Below, in pieces: positions 48,815-59,302 of a stretch of 64,000 nucleotides of DNA. The stretch lies in NCBI RefSeq assembly GCF_932526225.1, contig NC_064034.1, positions 5,318,001 through 5,382,000 of the forward strand, in the 5' to 3' direction. The stretch comes from Nematostella vectensis (Eukaryota; Cnidaria; Anthozoa; Actiniaria; Edwardsiidae). Position 1 is the first letter of the stretch; each line of letters opens with the position of its first letter. A model generated the notes under the pieces. It was not told the origin of the DNA, ran no database searches, and saw nothing but the letters and a program-made list of their open reading frames with translations. The translations under genes were made by a program, and so were the position numbers.

Positions 48815-49244
48815 ATATTTTATTTGGTACCCTTATACATGATTATATATCAGGTGTTTTTCCAAATAGTTAAGATAAAAAGGAGGTTGTCATTATCCGT
48901 GGTGTGCATTTATTCGTTTAGGCATTCAAATCTTTTTCTTGTGCAGTCAAAAATATATTTTGCAGTTTCCCTGTTAATGATCTCGTTTCTTTGATCCATG
49001 GTAATAATAAAAAGGAAAGCTCTTTCAGATGTCATTGCATTTAAGTTGATATTAGTTTTGTCTTTGATAACACTATAGTATGCCTTTCTAATCGCGTTGT
49101 ATGTAGGGCACCTCCCAAGCCTAAAATGGGGCTGGGGGGGGGGGGGGGGGGGTCGGAGGGGCCCAGCACACCACCCAAGCCTAAAATGGGGCTGGGAGGA
49201 ACAGAGGGGCGTTTCTGTGTCTATGAAAACCCCCAGTCCCCCCA
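48404..49244. repeat. Right terminal inverted repeat, interrupted
   Basis: Inverse of the left repeat. It contains a truncated, inverted copy of the start and promoter of the Cys-rich gene (48,404-48,500). About 330 bp of retrotransposon sequence and a duplicated roughly 60-bp piece of the repeat interrupt it. Just inside, 48,359-48,376 repeats CTCCGTAGGGTGGCGG in the opposite sense, making a nested inverted repeat with 48,557-48,573. Confidence 0.9.
48784..49107 (-). mobile_element. 5'-truncated non-LTR retrotransposon inside the right terminal repeat
   Basis: On the minus strand the insert opens with a clean frame of about 66 codons that includes AIRKAYYSVIKDKTN and FDCTRKRFECLNE and ends in TAA, followed by a short 3' UTR, AATAAA and a (TTG)n tail, seen as (CAA)n at 48,784-48,812 on the plus strand. 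That is the usual 3' end of a LINE of the CR1/L2/Tx1 kind; no catalytic motif is retained. The repeat segment CCTCCCAAGCC...GGGCCCAGC occurs on both sides, consistent with an unusually long (about 60-bp) target duplication. Confidence 0.75.
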
Positions 49245-49250
49245 GACAAG
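49245..49250. repeat. 6-bp target-site duplication, right copy
   Basis: GACAAG directly after the terminal CCCCCCA of the right repeat; pairs with 38,504-38,509. Confidence 0.8.
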
Positions 49251-49873
49251 TGTTATTTACAAAAGAAAAGCCATGAATATATTTTTTCTCTTCATTATGT
49301 CAAAGCAAAACCGCCTTTCAACAAACAGCTACATACGTCCCTGAGTCGGACGATGTTTTTTTTTTCTTAGTCTGACTTGAATTATGGTCTGGATTTCAAC
49401 TTGGACACTGAAGAATCACACTGACTTGAACCGGCGGTAGAGATAGCTAAAAGAGGTATATTTCACCATATAACACGGACGAAGCACATAATATATTAAT
49501 GGGTTTTGTTTTAATTACAAACTATTTTTCTCTGCACAGTCTGTACTCTAATAATCGTTTTGGAAAAGCAATTAAACAGAGGAGCAGCACTGTGGATTAG
49601 ACTTCAATTATCAGGGGGCGTCAGGTGGCATATACAATTCTTACTAATTCTGATTTCTGCAAATTGAAAACATCGTAAAAGGTACAATTAACGCAGGTTT
49701 TAGAGTGTTTTGTTTAGTTAGAATTGCTTGCATGACTGATCTTTGTAGTTAACAGCTTGATATAAGTGATCATAATTCTAAAAAAATCCATTTGAATGAC
49801 TTAATTCAATTTATAGATAGCTTGTTTTGTTAATGGAAGTAACAAATATTCTTTAGCATATTTCATCGGTAGT
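49251..49873. other. Downstream flank of the first GPCR
   Basis: AT-rich DNA that should hold the receptor's 3' UTR. No polyadenylation signal or gene was clearly recognised. Confidence 0.5.
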
Positions 49874-51157
49874 TCAAATAAACACCGTCATTCTGTAGTG
49901 AATGATCTCTTGGTCTTTATGTTGATCATCTTCGCGTGCAATATCGGCCATGTTGTTTCCTATGATGATGGCATTACCAGTGGTTTTCGCTTCATCTGGT
50001 GATTTCCTCTTTGTTTGTGATCGAAAAGATTTTGGAACGCGCGACAAAAACTGGCGTTTTGAACCTCGAGACAATGATTCCCTTAGTCTTAGGTATGAAG
50101 GTCTGAAAACTTGTTTGAAACCGTGGCGGAATTCATGGCTGAAAATAGCGAAAATGAATGGATTGCAGACGCAATTAGTGTAAGTAAACAGCCAACAAAT
50201 GATGACTATTTTATCATAGGGTTGGTCGGTACTTCCTCCTCCGAAATCAGCCCACAACCAAATGACTTGGTTCGGGAGCATAAAGATCGAGAAAACCGTG
50301 ACAACCACTAGGAACATTTTGGTTGCGCGCACATTCGCAGATGATGTTGCACCAAAACTTAGACTCCTCCGTAAAGTCCTAGCTCTACTTAGTTTTCTCC
50401 CGGTTTCGCTTGTTCTACCGCCGTAGTTATTTTTCTCTATTACGGATCTCATATGGAAAGTCCTTCCGTACGAATGGTACAACTGAATCAGCGCTAGTGT
50501 GTACATGATGATCATGAACACGAGGGGTAGTGCGTACTGAACAAGGAATAAGATCGCTGTGTAAGCTTGTCGATAAGAAAATGACCTCCATCCCTCCTGG
50601 CACAATCCAGACTGCAGGTGTAGGACATGGCTGTACGGCACGACGCATGCTATAGATAGAATATGTGAAGCGGCTATAGTAGCGGCGACCTGCTTGGTAG
50701 ACAGGCGTGTTTTGTAGGGGTGCATGATAATTCGGTATCGATCCAGGGATATAACGGCAAGGCAGAACGCTGAGGACGTGGTAGTATATGTAGCTGCAGG
50801 CCATAATAATTTACACATAGCAGCTCCATACAGCCACAAGTATTCATTCTTCTCAAGCGCGAAGTCGAACGGGATGCTAAGAAGCGGCGTTAGAAAGTCA
50901 CAGATGGCGAGGTTCAGGATGAGGTAGTTGGACGCGGTTCTCATTTTACGCCTTGAGCAAATGATATACGCAACCATTCCATTCCCCAACGAGCTAAACA
51001 ACAGAATTACAAAGTAAAATGAGATCTTGGTAATTTCAAAAGACGTGGTTGCCATCCTTGACGCTTTAGAAGTTTCCAAAGTAAAGTTTGATGAGAGGTT
51101 CCTAAGTGTGGTTACTGTAAGATCGGAACCAATCGTTGGTATAAAGTGGTTGTTCAT
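49874..51157 (-). CDS. Class A (rhodopsin-type) G-protein-coupled receptor, probably peptide receptor
   Basis: A single open frame of 427 residues with seven hydrophobic segments, in the plasma membrane. N-glycosylation sequons lie at N20 and N24. TM1 carries GN (N59), TM2 the LNLAxxD core (D87), TM3 ends DRY (139-141), TM5 has a central P211, TM7 has NPFIF (332-336). C115 and C186 would form the TM3-ECL2 disulfide. The third loop (about 230-280) is long and basic. TM6 reads FMLPNQ instead of the usual CWxP, and TM7 has NPxxF instead of NPxxY. The nearest match is its neighbour at 56,146. Intronless receptors of this kind are abundant in cnidarians. A neuropeptide ligand is likely by class, but no ligand can be named. 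Met35 is an alternative start. Confidence 0.9.
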   Translation of the reverse strand: MNNHFIPTIGSDLTVTTLRNLSSNFTLETSKASRMATTSFEITKISFYFVILLFSSLGNGMVAYIICSRRKMRTASNYLILNLAICDFLTPLLSIPFDFALEKNEYLWLYGAAMCKLLWPAATYTTTSSAFCLAVISLDRYRIIMHPYKTRLSTKQVAATIAASHILSIACVVPYSHVLHLQSGLCQEGWRSFSYRQAYTAILFLVQYALPLVFMIIMYTLALIQLYHSYGRTFHMRSVIEKNNYGGRTSETGRKLSRARTLRRSLSFGATSSANVRATKMFLVVVTVFSIFMLPNQVIWLWADFGGGSTDQPYDKIVIICWLFTYTNCVCNPFIFAIFSHEFRHGFKQVFRPSYLRLRESLSRGSKRQFLSRVPKSFRSQTKRKSPDEAKTTGNAIIIGNNMADIAREDDQHKDQEIIHYRMTVFI

Positions 51158-52811
51158 CTCGAGCCGTTTTACCTTGTGTCTTATCGTGGCTTTAGGATCT
51201 TATTATGGTTTCCGATACCACCCGTTGTCTACCCACCGCCTTCTGTAATTGTCTAAAGGAATTAAAAGTTTAATGCATTGTACGATTTGCATTTTTGAAG
51301 TGCTAATTGCTACATTCATGACACTAGTTAAAGTGTTTCCTTGGAAATCATGCTTAGAAATGTAGAATACAAAAAAAATGAACATCGTCACATCCTTTTA
51401 AAAAACCTCAACTGAAACCCAAGTAGACATAACAACAAAAAACACTTCTTTTCAGACCTATGTTCAGCAATCTTGTATTTTGCCTAAAGTCATAATAAGC
51501 CCCATCATTAAAGTGATCTTTGATTAATAGGTGGACTTCGATAGAACAGATAAAAAAATCTTGTAGCCCACATATGCACTTTGTATGTTAGAAATCTAGA
51601 TTTTTATCTTCTCTTAAAAATTTCGATTAACATAATATTATTCTTTAACTATCATAAAAATGAAATGCTATCAGACATAGCTTATATGGGTTTGGTTTTA
51701 TAACCTACCCTCAACCAACTTTTGTGTAGATAATTATTGTTTAGTTTGTGAGTTATAACACAGGAAATTAATTAAAGATAACGTGTATTGTATGTTTGGT
51801 ATTCTTGGTATCGAAATCTCTGTTGGATCTTTTTGTTTGCAAAATTGTAAGTATACTATAATCCCCAATTTGAACTAAAACGAATTATTTCTTGTGTGTT
51901 TAACTTTCTTCCCATTTAAATCAAAACAGCCTATCTATGGCTTAGGCAATAGGAAAGGGTTTAATTAACAGTGATCAAGATAATGAAAAATTGATGCCCT
52001 GAAAGCAAACTTACACGAATTGTAAATGTCTTGCGTCAATTAGTATCTCGTATGATCGTATCTCTAAATGACAACCAAAGTTTTTATGTTGACTTTTCGA
52101 CGTTTTATTGGCTTGCTGATTGCTTTTACTACGTTTACGTGTGAGGCGAACTGTGAGTGCTCATCGTATACGGTTGTTATTAGCTGGCGTGATGACTAGC
52201 GTGACTAGCGTGATGCCCTGATGCCACAGTTTTTTCTTGAACCTGTTGTGTGCATGTGGAGCTGAATAATAAAACTAAAGATATTGCATATTCACTGCCT
52301 CAGTCAAGCGCGAAGCAAACGGCGTGAGCAAACGGCGAAGAAGACCGCCAAACCTGCCTATGGCCCAAACGGTTCCATTTAGAGCTAATGGTCAGACAAT
52401 CAGACCCTCTAAAACAAAGGGTAATATTGCATGGATCTAAAGCCGAGAAAGGTACTCTTGAAGGTCTGCATTTTGTACATTTTTAGTCCAAGTTTACATA
52501 AGATTGTTATGGAAACGAAATAAAAATGTTGAATTAGAAATCTGACTACTTCTGATTTCATGAATGCATGTGATTATGTCTTTTTCCGTCATCAATCGTC
52601 AAAATTAAAGAAAAATAACAGGGAGGGGGATACGCGAGAGACTGGAGTATTCGGAAAGGCGTGTTTTATTAACGTTGAAGCGTCCTCCTTTTCCCTACGC
52701 GGCGCACCATCGAAAAAAAAGGGACCCTTCGCAGCCTTTTTGGACTCGTCACGGCCTAGGGGAAAGGCTGTAAGGAAGACTAGGGAACGGAAGAGGCAAC
52801 TCAGTACACAA
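51158..52811. other. Intergenic DNA
   Basis: AT-rich; no gene, exon border or repeat array recognised. It should include the promoter of the 49,874 receptor. Confidence 0.5.
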
Positions 52812-52879
52812 CCTCGTCCCCAGGGTCTTATGTTGGTGACGCCATATTGAACATTACCCCGAAGACCCTGGGGACGAGG
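52812..52879. repeat. Foldback repeat with 18-bp arms
   Basis: CCTCGTCCCCAGGGTCTT (52,812-52,829) is repeated in inverted form at 52,862-52,879, with a 32-bp spacer. Probably a tiny foldback MITE. Confidence 0.8.
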
Positions 52880-55800
52880 CTGCTCAGGACATTATCCAGC
52901 ACGTGAACTCTTCTAGACGGACATGACGAAAAAACATGACATGACGCTTCAAATAAGCCCATTTCACATATAATAAGGCGGAAAACTTTTCTTAAATTGA
53001 TGCGACTTTTTGTAAAGTGCCATTGAAATTTGAACTTTTTGTCCCTGAGCCCATACATAGCGCAAGGATGATCAAGGAAAAATATTTTAAAAAGCCAAAA
53101 CCTGGGTATGTGCATTTCGGCCTCACGTTATTTGTGTTTTGAAAATCATTGCGGAATACAAGGAACCAATGGCTATTGTAAGACATCGTGTCTTCTTTAT
53201 CTATCTCGAATTGCGCATTTCCATGTATTTCCGTCATGTCTTCTAGACGGCTTCGTCTAGAGACCACAGGTAGACCAAGCCGAGTAGGATCATTTATGTA
53301 CTTGAATACTGTATGGCTTTATTCATTCATTCTCACTTTATTAGACTACGATGACCAGCTTCATCAAAATTCTCAAAAAAAGTCTTAAACTTTAGAAACT
53401 AGAAACTTTCATCGCGGTTTGACCAAATGTTTTCATTGCTGCCAGTCGATGTTTGGTTCGGTAGTTTTGTGGGAGTGACCAGACACAGTTTAATTGTGCT
53501 ATTGTTTTGGGTACATTACGCTAGGGGATTGAAAAATACCCTACCCCTACTGGGTGGGGACTCTCGAACCGCTCGAAATCACAAGAACCCATCATCCGTA
53601 TACATTAAAAGGACGAGTGCGGTGATGAAATGTTGGTTAATGGCGCAAGGGTAGAGACAAACAATTTGCTTCCCATACGCTATATGAAAGGTTATGTTGT
53701 TTTTGGTCTGCTCGCACGATTATCAAACGTGAAAACAGGGAGGTAGAGCTCTTATAACATAAGTCCATCATCACATTTGGCCTTATGAGAGGAAATTGTA
53801 ATAATTTGAGGTGCTGCCCCAGACAAGAGTCCACTGACCTCATAAATGCTTAGAATCGCGCACGATAAGAGAACATTACTTTTACTGAAGTTTTTCTAAT
53901 TTTCTTCTTGAAATAGACCCAAAGATCCTTCTAGTAACCATCTCAATAATAGTTTCCAATCCATTTTGATCGGACAAAGCCCCACAGCCCCTCGCGCTAT
54001 CCATATGGTGGAATTATTAACGCTTGTTAATTTATTGGGTTGGTGTATTCGATAAACTGTTGTCAGCAACAAAAGCAGTTCTATAAACATGAAGAAACAT
54101 CTGTTTTTAATTCTCGTGGAAGAGTCAATTTGTCCGTCAGTAAAGCATCGTATTTCATGCCCATTTGCGCCTCAAGTCAGGATGGCAAAACAAGCAATAA
54201 TAATGACAAGACAATAATATACACGAGGCGGCTGCATGGACAAAACATGTTCGGCTAAATTTCCATTTGAGAAACAAAGCAAAACCGTTAAGCCGTTCCT
54301 GATATCTTTGCTATTTATATTCCTATTTCATTTCTAGTCCAGGATAATAACATCGAAAGACTGTTAACAATGGTCTACAATATCTTAATGTCTTACAATG
54401 TCTTAATAAATATGCATTGGTATTTGGAGGGTTCTCCTATATATCTGTGGTGCATGTCTGTCTTCTGTTTCCCTGAGCGTTCAAAATACATATTCTTTAA
54501 GCATCTTTTATTTTTTGCCTTTCGATAAGTCACGTAACTTACCGTTGTGTGTGATCAAGATCTCACGTGACCCACAAATCTTAATTAACAAAGAATTCCA
54601 TAAACCCAGATACCATCACATTCTAAGATTTTTTCGTGATAAATCGAAAAAAAAAGAAGTGTTCAATATCCGGCGAATGCCGCGTCTCATGAGGCCGAAG
54701 AAATACGTACCACTCATTTAGTGAACCGGAGCGTTCATCACTATCATTGCGCGATTCCAGAAAAATCACTCACTTACTACAGAGGGAATTGAAATCCCGG
54801 GGTGGGGCTTTTTCAGTACCGATCTCCAAGTTTTTGTTTCAAACAAGCACTGAATTTCGGATATTCCTGCATTCCAGTAAGGAAGCCCCGGGAGGTGGGA
54901 GGGTGCCCTCTAAAAAATCCCTCAGTTAGGGAATTATGGATCTAACAATGGCACCGTAGTGTTCGGCTGTAAGTGTCATACCAAAAGGACTCTGAAAGTA
55001 AGATTGTCAGTATGTTTGTCTCAGGCGATTTATATCGCCGTTATGAGAACGTATTATAATGAGATCAAGTATATGACAAAAACAGAGTGGAATTCAGGGC
55101 CTGACCTGAATGCACTCTCGTGCGCCGTTAATGCGCGTTCAAGCCTCGATAACAGGACTCCCTTTCGCGACAGAAATTCCAACTACGTTTACCATGGTCC
55201 GGTCAAGTATGGGGCGTCTATCAGTTCTCAAAGTGGAACTGCTCTTTTAAAATAATTGGCTCATTTGAGGGTCTCAGATGATACCGGTTACGGAGGTCTC
55301 CATTTTCACTTGCGTTGAGTGCGTTCAAAGTGTTTTCTTGCCTCTACGAGTGTTGGCTTTCTTGTGCGGTGACGAGAAATGTTCGTGTGAGCCTTGTTTA
55401 CGTGTCGCCTTCATGCTAACCGGTAGCGCCACCGTTATCATCGCTTTAAGTACTCTACTATTTTGCGCAATCAGCGGGCGCTCTCAGAAATACGCACAAA
55501 AAGATATCCACTTTAAAACCCAGTAAAAAAAGTAAACTGATCTTCCTGACCTTAAAGCAAGGTAACGATAATGATCTAGGATTTCAAATTTAAACTTGAT
55601 GATTAAAACCGGGTAACAAATTAGAAAGTTTGTCTCCATTAATCTTACTCATCTTGTATTGCGCTGGTACACGAGTTGACGATCGATCAGGTCCATTCCA
55701 CGCACGGATAAGCTCACGCGACAAGGAAGCACTGTGCTTGTAAGGGACTTTCTGTATTGTAAATGAGATAAAGATACAAGTGCGCAAAGAAACAAAATGT

Positions 55801-56145
55801 ACTCACGAAGCAAGTGCATAGGGAAGGCATTCTAGGAAACTTTTGAGACCTTTGGCTCAGAGTCCCCTATCAATCCTATATATGTGAATCGCACTTGAAA
55901 TAATGACAAGTAATTATGTATTTATGCCATGTATGCTAGCGTCTAGATCAAATGTAATACCTTTCGATGATCTATCTACATTTGACTCCCGATAAATCAA
56001 ACTCGCAACTGTCAACTCAAACATAATCCAGTTTCCCTTACTGTATTTATACCCTTCGATATCTCGAAGATTTATGTACATTATAAGCCAGCCAAAATGA
56101 ATTTTATAAAGCCCATAAAGAATACTGTTGTTTTTATTGAACATT
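52880..56145. other. Intergenic DNA between the receptor genes
   Basis: Several plus-strand frames of 60-98 codons occur (for example 54,959-55,255 and 55,278-55,526, the latter with one apolar stretch), but none shows a domain, conserved motif or supporting splice sites. No remnant of a third receptor was found. Confidence 0.5.
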
Positions 56146-57444
56146 TTAATCGAAAGAGGGCGGAAAAGTGAATGAAACTTGTGATTGTTTATGCGTAGCC
56201 TCTGGTACCCCTAAAGTCGCGGGAATCTGGCGGTCAACCTGTGGTGAGTCTCTAGCTCGTCTCAAAGTCCCGTTGTTGCTTGAAGGATACACATGACCTT
56301 GATCAGTAGTACTCAAAAACGTCGATAATTTCCGTGAGTTGCCCTGCCCCAAGCAAACAATACACCTGAATATTTTTCTAAACCCGCTTCGAAAATCGTT
56401 GTTAAAAATGGCGAAGATGATGGGGTTCGCAACAGAGTTGGTATAAGTAAACAACCAGCATATAATAACCGCCTTTGAGAATGCTTTCTCGTCTCTGGCG
56501 CCATTACCAAGGTCGGTCTGCATCCATATGAATTGGTTCGGAAACATGAAGCACATGAAGATGATGACGATCCCTATAAACGTCCACGTCGCCCGTGTAT
56601 TTGCACTTTTCCGCTTTAATGACAACTTTGACCTCAGTCGGCCGATGGTGGAGCTGCCATCCGATACCTCGCACACTCCATGCTTCCGAGTCCTATTCCT
56701 GGTTCCTCTTGCCTCCATAGTCGGAGTTCCACTTGGACTGTTAAATGTTTGTTTCATTTTGTTGCCTCGCACTTTGCCGGTTATGGAGTAAAGCTGAAAT
56801 AACGCCATGGTGTACATGGTTACCATGTAAAGTAGCGGGAAGGCGTACTGCACGAGAAAAAGTACAACCGTGTACGCCTTCCGGTACTTCTGTGCCGGCC
56901 ATGTCTCCTGACAGACCGACCCCTCCAAGTTCAGAAACGCTACATAAGGAGACACCACTACGCACGAGAAAAAGTGAATTCCGATAACAATAAACAACAC
57001 CTGCCTCTTGGTAAGTCTTGAGCGGAATGGATGCATGATGATGAGATAGCGATCCAGAGAGATAGCGGCAAGAGTTAACGCAGAGGAAGTCGCGCTCAGA
57101 GTCGCTAGCGGCCATAGAAGCCGACACATAGCGCGGCCATATAACCATGTATACTCGTGTTCCTCCAAAGCAAAATCAAACGGTATACTGACCAGTGGCG
57201 TCAATAGGTCGCAAATCGCCAAGTTCAGTATTAGGAAGTTAGACGCCGTTTTCAGTCGTCTGTTTGAGCAAATGATGTATGCTACCAGGCTGTTTCCCAC
57301 TGCGCTTCCGATCAATATAACAAAATAAAATGCAATTTTTATGGCCTTGAATTCTAATTCCTCAGACGACACGGAGGGGAGAGTTTTGTTTTCCAAACTC
57401 TGGTTGTCGCTTGACTGGTTTTGGTACGCTGTCGTAGAGTCCAT
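56146..57444 (-). CDS. Class A G-protein-coupled receptor, paralog of the 49,874 gene
   Basis: A single open frame of 432 residues in the same orientation as its paralog. Marks: GNS in TM1 (N51), LNLAICD in TM2 (D79), DRY (131-133), C107-C178 disulfide, NPIIF in TM7 (340-344) and a Cys pair (C361, C364) after helix 8 suited to palmitoylation. TM6 reads FMFPNQ, again without the Trp of CWxP. The shared SIPFDFALE segment in TM2/ECL1, the PNQ-IW motif and the IICWLFTYTN segment in TM7 show that the two arose by local duplication. The third loop is longer and Ser/Lys/Arg-rich, with many possible kinase sites. Peptide ligand likely, identity unknown. The start at 57,444 leaves a 34-residue polar extracellular tail, of normal length. 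Confidence 0.9.
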   Translation of the reverse strand: MDSTTAYQNQSSDNQSLENKTLPSVSSEELEFKAIKIAFYFVILIGSAVGNSLVAYIICSNRRLKTASNFLILNLAICDLLTPLVSIPFDFALEEHEYTWLYGRAMCRLLWPLATLSATSSALTLAAISLDRYLIIMHPFRSRLTKRQVLFIVIGIHFFSCVVVSPYVAFLNLEGSVCQETWPAQKYRKAYTVVLFLVQYAFPLLYMVTMYTMALFQLYSITGKVRGNKMKQTFNSPSGTPTMEARGTRNRTRKHGVCEVSDGSSTIGRLRSKLSLKRKSANTRATWTFIGIVIIFMCFMFPNQFIWMQTDLGNGARDEKAFSKAVIICWLFTYTNSVANPIIFAIFNNDFRSGFRKIFRCIVCLGQGNSRKLSTFLSTTDQGHVYPSSNNGTLRRARDSPQVDRQIPATLGVPEATHKQSQVSFTFPPSFD

Positions 57445-58985
57445 TCTCTTTTACTCTTTGTTGTCCGCATGCATGCAATGTCATTAGGTGAAGATCATCT
57501 CTCATATGCGCGGCAAGTTGACTCCGCGCCTTTAGTGTCGAGTAGCTCTCTAGCTTTGAGTGTTTACTGTTAGCAAATACTCCACTCCAAACGACGTGAC
57601 GATTATTCACAGGTCCTCACTGAACTTTGCCAAGTTATTGACACAGAGACTCTGCTGGATTTGGGTTAGGAATGAGGGGTCATTCGAGATATTAATACCG
57701 CAGCACTCATTGGATAAACAACTAAGCACATACAAAATAAAGTAGCGCCCCGCGTAGACTCCTTCAATGCTTTTTACACATCCACAATAACGCTAATTTA
57801 GGTTTCACAGACTTGCCGAAGGACGTGTAAGCATTTTACAAACATCAATTACGGATTAAAACACGATTTCCGTGTTTAATTTGATTGCTATCTGTTCAAA
57901 AGTGATAAGTTATAACTTTAAAGTAAACATTCAAGTTAACCGCCTGGCTTTTGATTTTTGCGCAGTTGTTGCGATTCTCTCGGTTTAAGTGTTCTCGATA
58001 GCGTAGAACTGTTTCTTTCTCTTGAGATATGCTTACTATCTCTTGCCCTTTGGCTTGTTTGAGTCCGCCCTAGAGACATGAGAGCTTGCAAGTAAAGCTT
58101 ATCTCTGCGTGTTGAATGAAGATGATGAAGGATCGCTACGAAAGTTTCTTATGATGCACCCTGCTCAAAATATGGTCACAGGGGTAATAAAACATTTAAT
58201 GTTTCCTCGATTATCGACATAATGGTAAGCTCCCGCCAAACGCCCAAACAGCGACATAAAAAGTTTCCTGGCTTATTGTGTGCTATGCTTTTTATGCCTT
58301 TTTTATGACGTTAGAGAAGATATGTTTCTAATTGTGTCCTGATAACATATCTTTTGAGACCCATTTTTGCGATCCATTGCATGGTAAATTGTTATGCTTT
58401 AACTAGTATACAAAAATAACAAAGGCGTCGTCGACTGCAAATCCAGTACGGCTGCTGTAGTCAAAACCAGTGGCCCATAACTAACTCGTTTAGAGATTAA
58501 ATGAAATCTCTCAATACCAATCGAGTAATCAACCCAATTATTCTAACGCAGGCTAGCATATGATGTTGTACTCCGGTCTCGGGTACCTTTTTTCCTGTGT
58601 TTAACATATTCTTTATCAAAAGAGTGTTGTTTGTTATTGAATATTACATGACAGAAACCCTAGACATGATAATACCGTGGAGTATTCGGCCCGCCAGCGA
58701 AGCAGTCTGTAACTAATTATTTTAGATACGGAAGCTTATCAGTAGATGGACCTTGTGATTTATCGAAAACAGACCCTCGATATGGTGACCGCTGATGTCC
58801 ACCTCACAGATAAATATGGACATTATGCTACCCAGACAACCTTGGGATCTTGAGCGTCCGAAAAGTGAGGGTCGATTCGCCAACAAATATATAGGTGATG
58901 TTTATGTGCAACTAGTTTAAAATATAAGGCAGTCTGGAAGGGGGTATTTGACGGGGGATGGCCCCGGGTTATATTGCTTTACTCC
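57445..58985. other. Intergenic DNA upstream of the second receptor
   Basis: No gene recognised. Should contain the receptor promoter; no clear core motif was picked out. Confidence 0.5.
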
Positions 58986-59302
58986 TTGCGCTGTAAGTAT
59001 CACTCGACCTGATCTATGACGTAATTTCATGAAGTGAAGGGGGGGGGGGGGGGGGGGGGTGGCTTCTTCCTCCTGCTATACAGTGACCCTGACATCAGGG
59101 TATATTGCGATACTCCTTGTCCGTAGATATCACCTGACCCTCATAGGATCTAGGACGTTATGGCAAGAAGTGGTGCGGAGGGTGGAGGATGGGGGGAGGG
59201 CTACTACCATTGGTCCCCTTTCTCCTGACTCGCCGTAGGTCCCCTTTCCCCTTTCTCGCCGTAGGTATCACCTGACCCTTATATGATCTATGACGTCATG
59301 GC
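58986..59302. repeat. Three diverged copies of a CRE-like segment, with poly-G run
   Basis: GTA-GTATCAC-TGACC-T followed by ATCTATGACGT recurs at about 58,995, 59,122 and 59,262 with spacing near 130-140 bp. The last copy contains a perfect TGACGTCA (a CRE-type palindrome). A G-run of about 20 bases lies at 59,040-59,059. Confidence 0.65.

Noticed and set aside
54959-55526. Two adjacent plus-strand frames of 98 and 82 codons
   Set aside because: No motif, no splice support, and no resemblance to neighbouring receptors.
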